Of a DNA stretch of 64,000 nucleotides, positions 25,855 through 34,325 are shown in pieces. The DNA is from Dyadobacter sp. UC 10. Its GTDB lineage: Bacteria; Bacteroidota; Bacteroidia; Cytophagales; Spirosomataceae. The position numbers and the translations under genes are program-made. Every line of letters begins with the position of its first letter. Position 1 is the stretch's first letter. The stretch is from assembly GCF_008369915.1 (NCBI RefSeq), contig NZ_VSRN01000001.1, positions 2,140,001 through 2,204,000 on the forward strand. The letters are read 5' to 3'. Under the pieces are notes generated by a model, which did not search any database, had not been told where the DNA came from, and saw nothing but the letters and a program-made list of their open reading frames with translations.

Positions 25855-26658
25855 ATGAAAATCGCGATTATCGGCTGCGGCAATATGGGAATGGCATTTG
25901 CACGCGCATTTCTCAAATTCGACCTGGTTAAAAAAGAAGACTTTTTGCTCGTTGAAAAGAGTACTGACAGACTGGAAAGTCTGACCAGCTTTCAACCGGG
26001 CGTCATTACCGGCGTGATCGGGCCGCAAATCAGTGAATATGACCTGATCATCCTTTCCGTAAAACCGCAGGATTTTGCCACAGTTGGCGCGAACCTGAAA
26101 GAAGTTGTGAAGCCGAATCAGGTTGTGCTGTCTATTATGGCAGGTATTACGATTCAAAGCATTCAGAATGTATTGCAACATAAAGCGGTGATCAGGGCAA
26201 TGCCAAATACGCCTGCAATGCTCGGAATGGGCATTACTGCTTATGCAGCTTCCCCGGAAGTGGATATTCAGCAGTTGCGTAAAGTGGAAAACCTGATTAA
26301 TGCGACGGGAAGGTCGGTTTTCCTGGAAAATGAAGAGCAGCTCAATGCGGTTACTGCGCTCAGCGGCAGCGGGCCGGCTTACTTTTTTTATGTCGTAAAA
26401 GCGATGATCGAAGCTGGTAAGCAAATGGGTTTTGAAGAATCTGTGGCTGCTTTACTGGTCAAACAAACGATGCTCGGTTCGTACCATTTGATCAATACCG
26501 CCGACAAATCGCTTGACGAACTGATCAAAGCGGTAGCGTCGAAAGGCGGAACTACGGAGGCTGCTTTGCGGCAGTTTGAAGCGGGAAATCTCGATGAAAC
26601 ATTAAAACAAGGCATTATCGCCGCGCAGGTAAGGTCTGCTGAACTATCGAAGGGATAG
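25855..26658 (+). CDS. proC: Pyrroline-5-carboxylate reductase
   Basis: ProC makes L-proline from pyrroline-5-carboxylate with NAD(P)H in the cytoplasm. The 267-residue protein opens with the Rossmann loop IAIIGCGNMGMAFARAF, continues with LSVKPQDF and SIMAGITIQSIQ, VIRAMPNTPAMLGMG (a family block), and ends with the signature ALSGSGPAYFFYVV plus ASKGGTTEAALRQFE. The length is normal. It is 39 bases ahead of the DUF1338 gene, probably in one transcript. Confidence 0.97.
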   Translation: MKIAIIGCGNMGMAFARAFLKFDLVKKEDFLLVEKSTDRLESLTSFQPGVITGVIGPQISEYDLIILSVKPQDFATVGANLKEVVKPNQVVLSIMAGITIQSIQNVLQHKAVIRAMPNTPAMLGMGITAYAASPEVDIQQLRKVENLINATGRSVFLENEEQLNAVTALSGSGPAYFFYVVKAMIEAGKQMGFEESVAALLVKQTMLGSYHLINTADKSLDELIKAVASKGGTTEAALRQFEAGNLDETLKQGIIAAQVRSAELSKG

Positions 26659-26697
26659 CCTTCTTTTTAGTTTTACACACATTCAATCAAAAAAATA

Positions 26698-27609
26698 ATG
26701 GAAGCAAAATCAGATCAACTGGCCACGCTTGATATTGTTCTCGACGGGCTGATGCGCAGGTACAAAGAACGCGTTCCCGATGTGGGAACTATTTTGCATG
26801 CGATGGTGAGCGAAGGCATTATCAGCAATACCAATGATATTGAAAATGACCATATTGCATTCCGGACTATGGGTGTTCCGCAGCTCGGTGTGCAATCGTT
26901 TGAAAAAATTTTCCTGCATTACGGTTACGAAAAGCGCGACCATTATTTTTTTGAAGGCAAAAAGCTCGACGCCTGGTGGTATAGTCCGCCGCGCGAAAGC
27001 GACCCACGCATTTTTGTCAGCGAGCTGCGCGTGAGCGACCTTTCGGAAGAAGCGCAACGCATTATCCACAGCTATACGGACGAAGTGAAAAACGATCCGG
27101 CTGATTCGCTGAATCTGGATAATGGTTTGGAAGTGGATGCATTTCTGCACAAGCCCCTCTGGCGCACGCCAACTGTTTCGGATTACCAGACGCTCCTGGA
27201 AGAAAGCGAATATGCAGCCTGGGTGATTTACAACAGATATTACCTTAATCACTTCACGATCAGTGTACATAACCTGCCCGAAGGTTATAATACCGTTGCC
27301 GGTTTCAATGCATTTCTAGAGAAAATCGGGATCAGGTTAAATACTTCCGGTGGGAAGATCAAGGTAAGTCCGGACGGAGGTTTGCTACAAAGTTCAACGG
27401 TGGCGGAAATGATTGATGCTGCATTTGCAAACGGCGAAAACCTGCGCATTTCAGGTTCCTACGTAGAATTCGCCGAGCGAAAGGTACTGCCTGATTTCAA
27501 GGATCTTCCCGCGTCAGAAATTCTAAGAAAACACCGGAGAGACGGTTTCGAAGCAGGGAATGCAGACAAGATTTTTGAGAGTACTTATACTACGCAGACC
27601 GGGAAGTAA
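26698..27609 (+). CDS. DUF1338 protein (2-oxoadipate dioxygenase/decarboxylase family)
   Basis: A 303-residue cytoplasmic protein of the DUF1338 family. The characterised member HglS (also called YdcJ in E. coli) converts 2-oxoadipate to D-2-hydroxyglutarate with iron and oxygen in lysine breakdown. Visible family parts are NDHIAFRTMG (metal-ligand His), KLDAWWYSPP, RIFVSELRVSDL (metal-ligand Glu) and GYNTVAGFNAFLEKIGIRLN. HglS itself is longer; this shorter form is common in Bacteroidota and could have another 2-oxo acid as substrate. It follows proC and its 3' end overlaps the DUF2442 gene on the other strand by 20 bases. Confidence 0.85.
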   Translation: MEAKSDQLATLDIVLDGLMRRYKERVPDVGTILHAMVSEGIISNTNDIENDHIAFRTMGVPQLGVQSFEKIFLHYGYEKRDHYFFEGKKLDAWWYSPPRESDPRIFVSELRVSDLSEEAQRIIHSYTDEVKNDPADSLNLDNGLEVDAFLHKPLWRTPTVSDYQTLLEESEYAAWVIYNRYYLNHFTISVHNLPEGYNTVAGFNAFLEKIGIRLNTSGGKIKVSPDGGLLQSSTVAEMIDAAFANGENLRISGSYVEFAERKVLPDFKDLPASEILRKHRRDGFEAGNADKIFESTYTTQTGK

Positions 27610-27910
27610 CGGAATCAAGCGGCTTCGAGAGCTCGAACAAAACGTCAGGGTCGAAGTCTAGGGGTGCGGCGATTGGCTTTCCGTTGTAATCTATTATTTG
27701 AACGAGGTTATCCCAGTAGATTGTCCTACCATCGGTTTTTGCTTTTTTAAAGATATTGGGTTGTAATAGTTGATAGTAGGGACTATTGGCTCTCTGAAAA
27801 TACTCAGCCAAAAAATTTCCGAAATCAATAGCACGAATGATTCCGTCTGACCACAGGACTGTAATCACGTAGAAATCAATTGATACTATTTTCTTTACTC
27901 TCGGATTCAT
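27590..27910 (-). CDS. DUF2442 protein
   Basis: A 106-residue protein with the DUF2442 core at about 1-80 (PRVKKIVSIDFYVITVLWSDG, then IDFGNFL, IYWDNLVQI). DUF2442 proteins are often paired with DUF4160 proteins and suspected to be toxin-antitoxin-like, without proof of activity. The start ATG overlaps the DUF4160 stop by one base (TAATG), so the two are coupled. Its last 20 bases overlap the convergent DUF1338 gene. Confidence 0.8.
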   Translation of the reverse strand: MNPRVKKIVSIDFYVITVLWSDGIIRAIDFGNFLAEYFQRANSPYYQLLQPNIFKKAKTDGRTIYWDNLVQIIDYNGKPIAAPLDFDPDVLFELSKPLDSVTSRSA

Positions 27911-28173
27911 TATTGCAATGGTCTTATTTTTCTAAACTGAGCATTGTCTTTCTGCGACTCAAAGTAGTTAAGATATAATTCTTCTCTATGAAGTTCAATC
28001 CAAGCCTGAACTAACCTGATTTGTTTGCCGGGCAAATTTCCAGCCAGTATGTCCCCGGTTTCAATCGAAAATTGTGCCTCTTCACCAGCATATTCTGCAT
28101 GAAAGTGCGGTGGCAGGTGATCTTTGAAATACATAAAGATAACAATTCCGAAAAAACGGGAGATTTCTGGCAT
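27910..28173 (-). CDS. DUF4160 protein
   Basis: An 87-residue protein matching DUF4160: PEISRFFGIVIFMYFKDHLPPHFHAEYAGEEAQFSIETG, with the characteristic H-x-P-P-H-F-H cluster. The longer frame from 28230 would add 19 residues, but the ATG at 28173 fits the family start. It forms an overlapping pair (TAATG) with the DUF2442 gene. The histidine cluster could bind metal; function unproved. Confidence 0.85.
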   Translation of the reverse strand: MPEISRFFGIVIFMYFKDHLPPHFHAEYAGEEAQFSIETGDILAGNLPGKQIRLVQAWIELHREELYLNYFESQKDNAQFRKIRPLQ

Positions 28174-28219
28174 AAGTTCAGGTGGATAGTGTGTTAGAAT
28201 TATCCCCCAAAAATAACCT

Positions 28220-30160
28220 TTATTCCGCAACCAGAAAATGTACGATCCGGCAGGCGGTGCCGGTGCTTTCTTTATTTTTTTCAGCAGATATTGTCAGTTT
28301 CAATGTGTGCTTGCCGGATGAAAGTTCGTCGTCGAGCATGAGGTACCAGGGTAAATGCAGCTGGGTACTCCAACGGGTAAACAAATCAAGTGTTTTCGGC
28401 TTTTTGCCGTCGATTGAATAGGAAATAATCCCAGCGTCGGGACCGGAAATGATCGCGATCCCAATGCCACGACCCTTAAACGGAAGCTCCAACGAGGCAT
28501 TTGCAGTCTCCCCCACAAGCATCGGCACATTCACAAAACCTTCACGGGTCGAGAGCTTTGTCGCCGGCTTCCAACCTGGGTCCAGAGCAAAACCTTTCAG
28601 GCTTTTCGCTTCTTCAATGGAATGGTAGCTTCCCTTCTCGTAAGAAAATTTATCCAGTGGCAACGGAAATTGAGCTGCCGGTTTAGCAGCATCAAAATCC
28701 TTTTTCAGCAATTCCTTGATCGTTTGAAAATAAACCTCCTGCCCGTAAGCTGACGGATGCAGATCTTTGAAATCATATTGCCAGGAAAATTCGCCGGCTT
28801 CAATACGATCGTAAACTTCTTTAGCCAGATTGATGTAAGCTGCTCCATAATATTTCGCGACACGCTGATGCACCGCTACTTCCGTCGGCTCCTTTCCTTT
28901 TTTATAATCATCGTTTTTCAAAGGTTCAGCAAATGCCATGAGTACTACATCCGCTTTGGGATTCGCGGTATGCATTTGCCTGACGATGCCTTCCAGGGCA
29001 CGAACCTGCGCTTCTTCACTGAATCCATTTCCGCGGTCATTTACAGCCGATTCGACAAACAACAAATCCGGAATACCTTTTTTCAGAACATCCCGGCTAA
29101 ACCGGAATGCATGCGGCGTACTGCCCAGCGAGGGAATACCTGCTGCGATAAATGTAAATTCAGTATCCGGAAAACGCTCCTGCAAATATTGAGAAGTCTT
29201 ATTGCGCCAGCCAGGATTGTGCGTGATCGACCCGCCCAGAAATGCAACGGTTCCCTTTTTTGAAGTTTTGAACTTTTCAAAAGCATTACCCAATCCTGTA
29301 TTCACTTCTATATACGGATCGTGCGAAAGCGGCTTTGCGACCGGCACACTGTTTTGCTCTATGAAATTGGCAAAAAACTCGGGGTGCTCAATTGGAAAGT
29401 GGTGCCCGTCGAGCTTTTGTTCACCGCGGGTCATCGGGTAAACGGCCACCGGCCCACCCAATTTTTGATAGATTTTAATCAGTGAATCGCTGTTTTCAAC
29501 CGGTGGCACCAGTTTATCCTGCAAACCAATCACATGAACGATCGGTACTTTAAATGCGGCCAGCCCGGCCAGGTCATTTAGTGGAATATCAGTAAATTTC
29601 AGCGCTTCCTCTTCGGACTTCCCAAACAATTTTAACCACAAAGCCCAATCTTTTTCTGACCCAGGCCCTTTTCCTTTTCCGCCTGGCCAGCTTTTCGGGT
29701 CGTATACCGGCGCCTCGGCGTAAATGCAGCTTACTTTATCCGGATTTCGCTTGGCCCAGCCATAAACATACAGGCCGCCGCGGCTCACTCCTTCCAACGC
29801 TACTTTCGGGGCAAACTGCTTTTCCTTGACCAGGTAATCATAAAAAGAATCCCAAACCTGCATCGCTTTCGGATGCCCGAACATATCGTTGGAATTCACA
29901 TAAGCAATATGAAACCCGCGCGAAAGCAGGATACTATCCATTTCGGTGTGCCAGGTGGGGAAATGTGCGCGCCAAACCCACGGATTGCCCGGTATTGCCT
30001 TAACCGGCTTCACATACCAGGCCTCCCGGTTTTCAAAAGTAAAAGTTACTTTGTCAAACCCCTTCCAGCTGGCTGTTTTTTCTGTGATTTGAGCACCGCT
30101 AATGTGCCCCGAAAGGCATAAAACCGATAATACGAACTGTTGAATGCATCTTTTAATCAT
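28220..30160 (-). CDS. Secreted alpha/beta-hydrolase-SGNH hydrolase fusion
   Basis: A 646-residue exported protein with a signal peptide (FVLSVLCLSGHISGAQ). Residues about 30-270 are an alpha/beta hydrolase: nucleophile elbow GVSRGG (S126), acid candidate in GLQDKLVPP (D215) and GHHFP (H253/H254). Residues about 300-490 are an SGNH esterase: GGSITHN (S311), GIPSLG, ESAVNDRG (N374) and DLHPSAYG (D466, H468). A C-terminal beta-rich part follows (about 510-646). Two complete catalytic sets suggest a double esterase, probably on acylated polysaccharide; the substrate is inference. Standing alone in its strand before a DUF4160 gene. Confidence 0.85.
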   Translation of the reverse strand: MIKRCIQQFVLSVLCLSGHISGAQITEKTASWKGFDKVTFTFENREAWYVKPVKAIPGNPWVWRAHFPTWHTEMDSILLSRGFHIAYVNSNDMFGHPKAMQVWDSFYDYLVKEKQFAPKVALEGVSRGGLYVYGWAKRNPDKVSCIYAEAPVYDPKSWPGGKGKGPGSEKDWALWLKLFGKSEEEALKFTDIPLNDLAGLAAFKVPIVHVIGLQDKLVPPVENSDSLIKIYQKLGGPVAVYPMTRGEQKLDGHHFPIEHPEFFANFIEQNSVPVAKPLSHDPYIEVNTGLGNAFEKFKTSKKGTVAFLGGSITHNPGWRNKTSQYLQERFPDTEFTFIAAGIPSLGSTPHAFRFSRDVLKKGIPDLLFVESAVNDRGNGFSEEAQVRALEGIVRQMHTANPKADVVLMAFAEPLKNDDYKKGKEPTEVAVHQRVAKYYGAAYINLAKEVYDRIEAGEFSWQYDFKDLHPSAYGQEVYFQTIKELLKKDFDAAKPAAQFPLPLDKFSYEKGSYHSIEEAKSLKGFALDPGWKPATKLSTREGFVNVPMLVGETANASLELPFKGRGIGIAIISGPDAGIISYSIDGKKPKTLDLFTRWSTQLHLPWYLMLDDELSSGKHTLKLTISAEKNKESTGTACRIVHFLVAE

Positions 30161-30257
30161 ACTCTTTAGAAGGATCGCAGCAAGCGTATTTACCGGGATC
30201 AGTTCTCAGTTTGGTACGATATTTTAAGTTAATGCTTTGAACAATAACTAAGAACTT

Positions 30258-30542
30258 ATGGATAAGATCGAAAAGTTTAAAAGCATGGAGAAGATTCTCC
30301 GTGAAATTGAAGACTTGAAAAACAGTGAAACTGCGGTAATTAAGAAGATCGGTCAGATAGAAACCGAGAATATGAACCTGAATATTCAGAACCTCGATAA
30401 ATCGTTAAATGAGATTTATGACGGGGCTTACAAAAACCTGGAAAATGTGGAAACGCTCCACAACTCTTTCACGGAAACGGTCTCTGACTTCAAAGAAAAA
30501 AACAACATTACTGATGAGATGTTAATGGAAATCAGAGAGTAA
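30258..30542 (+). CDS. Small coiled-coil protein of unknown function
   Basis: A 94-residue, acidic and lysine-rich protein without Cys, Pro or Trp. The whole length looks helical with heptad-like spacing (KFKSMEKILREIEDLKN, then NIQNLDKSLNEIYDG, NLENVETLHNSFTETVSDF). No signal peptide or membrane segment. I do not recognise a family. It has its own terminator directly behind and is divergent from the fusion esterase, so it is a single-gene unit. Confidence 0.6.
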   Translation: MDKIEKFKSMEKILREIEDLKNSETAVIKKIGQIETENMNLNIQNLDKSLNEIYDGAYKNLENVETLHNSFTETVSDFKEKNNITDEMLMEIRE

Positions 30543-30565
30543 TCTCTTCACTTTCTGTTGAAACT

Positions 30566-30592
30566 AAAAAAGCTGCCTCGCGCAGCTTTTTT
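30566..30592 (+). terminator. Terminator after the coiled-coil gene
   Basis: AAAAAAGCTGC-ctcgc-GCAGCTTTTTT: an 11-bp stem counting A-T pairs, with T tail on plus and A run in front, so it may also serve the convergent dehydrogenase gene. Confidence 0.88.
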
Positions 30593-30614
30593 AGTAGATA
30601 TGCATTCCAAAATA

Positions 30615-31493
30615 TTAAAATCCTGCGTCATCGGAAGCACCTTTGGCTAATGCTACCCAATCCAGATGTGCGCGGTCTTTTGCCAGTGCTGAGACGAAAC
30701 GATTTTTGACCAGATCGGCAAGGGGCATAGGTGCATTCACCTTTGCCGAAGCTTGCAAAGTCAGATTGATATCTTTTAAGCCAAGCGGCAACCCAAATAA
30801 AACGGGCTCGTAAGTATGCTGCGCCACCATTTTACCGTAATTCTGAAAAATCGGTGCGGCGAATAAAGTGGATGTAAGCATTTCATAAATGCTTTGACGT
30901 GGTATGCCGCTTTTTTCCGCCATTGTAAATGCCTCAGCCATCATTTCCAGGCTTGCTGCGATCATAAAGTTGCCGCAAAGCTTGATCACATTGGCTGCGC
31001 CGGGGTCGTCACCGAAGTCAAAAACACCTTTTACAAAGTTTTGTACCAAAGGTTTCGCCCGCTCTCTCGCACCTGCTTCACCTGAAACCACGATATTACC
31101 CATTCCGGAACGTACCGCGTCGGGACGTGCGAAAATAGGGGCTGCTACGTAACTTACCCCAAACTTTTTGTGCGTTTCGGTCATTTTGCGAGAACAATCG
31201 GGAGAGATCGTGCTCATAGAGATGTGCAATCCATTCTGGCCGAGCTTTTCAAGCAAAGCGTCAGAAAATGTAGCTTCAACCGCACTATCATCAGCCAGGA
31301 CGGAAAAGACGATTCCGCCGGGCTCGATCGCGTCGATCGCATTTTCGGCCACTTTTGCGCCGAGTTGGGCCAGAGGTTCGGCTTTTGAAATTGTCCTGTT
31401 CCAAACTGTTACCTCAAAACCTGAGTTGATCAATCTTTCTGCTATGGGTGCGCCCAGGTTCCCAAGGCCCAGGAAAGCTATTTTTTCAGACAT
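30615..31493 (-). CDS. NAD(P)-dependent 3-hydroxyisobutyrate dehydrogenase-family oxidoreductase
   Basis: A 292-residue enzyme of the beta-hydroxyacid dehydrogenase family: the dinucleotide loop IAFLGLGNLGAPIAERL, MSTISPDCSRKM (substrate region), APIFARPDA, and the GAANVIKLCGNFMIAASLEMM helix with the catalytic Lys in K-L-C-G-N. The family includes 3-hydroxyisobutyrate, tartronate semialdehyde and glyoxylate reductases; the exact substrate cannot be fixed. It lies 42 bases after the acyl-CoA carboxylase gene in the same direction, which would suit branched-chain amino acid breakdown. Confidence 0.85.
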   Translation of the reverse strand: MSEKIAFLGLGNLGAPIAERLINSGFEVTVWNRTISKAEPLAQLGAKVAENAIDAIEPGGIVFSVLADDSAVEATFSDALLEKLGQNGLHISMSTISPDCSRKMTETHKKFGVSYVAAPIFARPDAVRSGMGNIVVSGEAGARERAKPLVQNFVKGVFDFGDDPGAANVIKLCGNFMIAASLEMMAEAFTMAEKSGIPRQSIYEMLTSTLFAAPIFQNYGKMVAQHTYEPVLFGLPLGLKDINLTLQASAKVNAPMPLADLVKNRFVSALAKDRAHLDWVALAKGASDDAGF

Positions 31494-31534
31494 AATTCAT
31501 TGAAATTTTAGTACGAATACTTAATGAATGCATT

Positions 31535-33148
31535 TCAGACCTGCATGATTCCCACATTGAACTGTTTTTCAATCGGAGCCTGATCTGCCGCCTGTATTCC
31601 CGTGGAAATAATCGCCCGGGTTTCGGCGGGATCAATGATGCCGTCTACCCAGAGCCGTGCGGCGGCATAGTATGGTGATAATTCTTCGTTATAACGATCT
31701 GTGATTTCCTTCAATAACTTCTCTTCCTGCTCGGTCGTGATTACTTCTCCTTTCGCTTTCAATGTGGCCGTCTGCACTTGCAGCAACGTTTTTGCAGCGG
31801 TAGCGCCGCTCATTACGGCCATCTGTGCAGTCGGCCAGGCGAATATCAGCCTGGGATCGTAAGCTTTTCCGCACATGGCATAATTGCCTGCTCCGTAGGA
31901 ATTTCCTATGATAAATGTGAATTTCGGCACGACCGAATTAGCGACCGCATTCACCATTTTCGCGCCGTCTTTGATAATGCCCCCCTGCTCCGCGCGACTG
32001 CCTACCATAAACCCGGTGACATCGTGAAAGAAAATCAGCGGTATTTTCTTCTGGTTACAATTCATAATAAACCGGGCTGCCTTGTCGGCAGATTCGCCAT
32101 AGATCACGCCGCCCATCTGCATTTCGCCTTTGCCCGATTTGACCATTTTTCGTTGATTGGCAACAATACCAACCGCCCAGCCGTCGACACGCGCGTATGC
32201 GCATATGAGCGTCTTTCCATAATCCGGCTTGTATTCATCTAATTCCGAATTGTCGACAATGCATTCCAGAATCGGCCGGACATCGTAAGGTTTCAGCCTG
32301 TCGACCGGGAGGAGTGAATAAATCTCCTCCGCCTCTCTTTTAGGATTTATAGCCGGTTTCCGATCAAAACCTGCGGAAAGCGGCCTGCCTATTTTATCAA
32401 TATGCCTTTTGATCGCGTCGAGGCACGACTTATCATCGGGAAATTTATTATCCGTTACACCTGATATCTCGCAATGCATGGCCGCGCCGCCGAGTGTTTC
32501 TGCATCTACATCTTCACCGACAGAAGATTTTACAAGAAACGGTCCGGCCAGAAATACTGAACCGGTACCCTCTACTATAAAAGCTTCATCGGACATAATC
32601 GGCAGATACGCGCCGCCGGCTACGCAGCTGCCCATGATCGCTGAAAGCTGGACTATTCCCATTGCGGACATTCGCGCATTGTTCCTGAAAATCCTTCCGA
32701 AATGCTCTTTGTCGGCAAATACATCGGCTTGCATAGGGAGATAAACCCCGGCGCTATCGACGAGGTAGATGACTGGCAAACGGTTTTCCATAGCAATTTC
32801 CTGGGCGCGCAGGTTTTTTTTGGCCGCGATAGGAAACCAGGCACCGGCTTTTACGGTAGCGTCGTTGGCCACAATCATGCATTGCTTTCCGGACACTATT
32901 CCGATTCCGGCTACTACTCCACCTGACGGGCAGCCGCCTTCTTCGGTGTACATGTTGTCGGCCACGAATGCACCAATTTCCACGAATTGTGATCCGGCAT
33001 CGATCAGGTAGTCAATCCTTTCGCGGGCTGTTAATTTCCCTTTTTTGTGCTGGGCTTCGATTTTCTTTGCACCGCCTCCCAATTTGACCTGTTCATATTT
33101 TTGCCGGAGAACTTGCAGCAATTGCGGGAGGCTTTCCTGTGTAGTCAT
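31535..33148 (-). CDS. Acyl-CoA carboxylase carboxyltransferase (beta) subunit, methylcrotonyl-CoA type
   Basis: A 537-residue carboxyltransferase that moves CO2 from biotin to an acyl-CoA. Crotonase-like N- and C-domains are visible: KLTARERIDYLID, EEGGCPSGGVVAGIG, CVAGGAYLPIMSDEA, GTGSVFLAGPFLVK, LGGAAMHCEISGVTD, then IPLIFFHDVTGFMVG and GNSYGAGNYAMCGKAYDPR. These resemble the methylcrotonyl-CoA carboxylase beta chain (leucine breakdown) more than propionyl-CoA carboxylase. No biotin carboxylase alpha gene is adjacent. It is the first gene of a pair with the dehydrogenase downstream. Confidence 0.9.
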   Translation of the reverse strand: MTTQESLPQLLQVLRQKYEQVKLGGGAKKIEAQHKKGKLTARERIDYLIDAGSQFVEIGAFVADNMYTEEGGCPSGGVVAGIGIVSGKQCMIVANDATVKAGAWFPIAAKKNLRAQEIAMENRLPVIYLVDSAGVYLPMQADVFADKEHFGRIFRNNARMSAMGIVQLSAIMGSCVAGGAYLPIMSDEAFIVEGTGSVFLAGPFLVKSSVGEDVDAETLGGAAMHCEISGVTDNKFPDDKSCLDAIKRHIDKIGRPLSAGFDRKPAINPKREAEEIYSLLPVDRLKPYDVRPILECIVDNSELDEYKPDYGKTLICAYARVDGWAVGIVANQRKMVKSGKGEMQMGGVIYGESADKAARFIMNCNQKKIPLIFFHDVTGFMVGSRAEQGGIIKDGAKMVNAVANSVVPKFTFIIGNSYGAGNYAMCGKAYDPRLIFAWPTAQMAVMSGATAAKTLLQVQTATLKAKGEVITTEQEEKLLKEITDRYNEELSPYYAAARLWVDGIIDPAETRAIISTGIQAADQAPIEKQFNVGIMQV

Positions 33149-33176
33149 AAGACGGATGAAGTGTGGATTATTTCAA

Positions 33177-33211
33177 AAATAAAAAGTCGTTTACCCGCAA
33201 GCAAACGACTT
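33177..33211 (-). terminator. Terminator after the MCE gene
   Basis: AAGTCGTTT (33184-33192) pairs with AAACGACTT (33203-33211), a perfect 9-bp stem. The minus strand continues TTTTATTTTTG. It separates the MCE gene from the carboxylase gene. Confidence 0.88.
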
Positions 33212-33238
33212 CTCTATTAAATAATAAATTACCTGTTT

Positions 33239-34204
33239 CTACTTGATAACTGTGGTCGTATCCAGCGGCGATTCCGACGGTCCTTTGTCTTTTTTACCAA
33301 ATACCGAAATGTTGATATACCGTTTCGGATGTTCGCGCAGGTTGGTCAGCAACTTATTGAGGCTGACGACAGTCCTGTCGATATTTGTATAAAGCGTTTC
33401 GTCCTTAATCAGCTTACCGGCCGTTCCTTTCCCCGACTCAACACTTGCGAGCAGATTGTGCAGCTCACCAATCGTCCTGTTTGCGTTTTGCACGGTTTCA
33501 CCAAGCCGCAGTGCATTCAGGGAATCTGCTAATGTTCCTGTTTTGGTCAAAAGCGGTTTGATCTCTTTTTCGGTTTCAATAAGAGAAGTTGAAAGTTTAT
33601 TCAGATTGGAAGTAAGCGCCAGTAAATTGGTGCGGTTCTCATTTAATAGCCCCTGAAGACTGCTGCCTGTCTGGTTGTAGTTTTTCAATACCTGATTTAA
33701 AATAAGCCCGGTTTCTTCAAAACCTGCTACAACCTGGTTCAGGTTCTTAATGAGGGAATCGGCAGATGTGACGAGCGGTAGCGCCTGCTGCTGCAACACA
33801 GCTGTAATACCCGGGTCCTTTTTGGCCAAAAGTGTATCCCCATCCTGCATCGGGGCTCCCGTGCCTACTGATAAATGGATTACTTTCCCGCCGAGAAGAC
33901 CGCCGTCCCCGAGCGTTGCCACGCTTCCATGGGGTACGGAAATACCTTTCTGAATATCCAATGAAACCAGCAGGTGGTTTTTACGATTTTGCAGTAATTT
34001 GATTTCACGCACCCTGCCGACATTCAACCCGTTTAGCAATACAGGATTGGAAGCGGTGAGACCGTCTATATTGTCATAAACGACATAGTATTGATGGGTT
34101 CTTGAAAAAACATCTGAACCTTTGAGGATATGGAAGCCGAAATACAGCATGACCAATGCGGCGACAGCCATCATTCCAACTTTTGCTTCTCTTGATAATT
34201 TCAT
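33239..34204 (-). CDS. MCE/MlaD-family lipid-transport protein
   Basis: A 321-residue protein with one N-terminal membrane anchor (VGMMAVAALVMLYFGFHIL) and an MCE domain at about 35-115 (YYVVYDNIDGLTASNPVLLNGLNVGRVREIKL). Such proteins are periplasmic, bind or channel lipids, and work with an MlaE/MlaF ABC transporter; those partners are not in the window. The C-terminal half is long helical coil (repeated L-N-K-L-S-T type segments). It is in the same direction as, and 122 bases after, the amidase gene. Confidence 0.88.
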   Translation of the reverse strand: MKLSREAKVGMMAVAALVMLYFGFHILKGSDVFSRTHQYYVVYDNIDGLTASNPVLLNGLNVGRVREIKLLQNRKNHLLVSLDIQKGISVPHGSVATLGDGGLLGGKVIHLSVGTGAPMQDGDTLLAKKDPGITAVLQQQALPLVTSADSLIKNLNQVVAGFEETGLILNQVLKNYNQTGSSLQGLLNENRTNLLALTSNLNKLSTSLIETEKEIKPLLTKTGTLADSLNALRLGETVQNANRTIGELHNLLASVESGKGTAGKLIKDETLYTNIDRTVVSLNKLLTNLREHPKRYINISVFGKKDKGPSESPLDTTTVIK

Positions 34205-34325
34205 GGACTAAGTAATTTCTGCCTGGAAACCGGCAGGCATCCGCAGTATTAAGTTAATATCGTTGCTTGAACATCAAATTATCAAAAATTGTTTTGACAA
34301 ATCAAAACATCTGCATGCAGTCTGA

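Noticed and set aside
25834..26424. Minus-strand open frame of 196 codons opposite proC
   Set aside because: It is fully antisense to proC, which has complete motifs; the translation has no domain I recognise.
28757..29263. Plus-strand open frame of 168 codons inside the esterase fusion
   Set aside because: It is antisense to the SGNH part of a confident gene and has no start context or domain.
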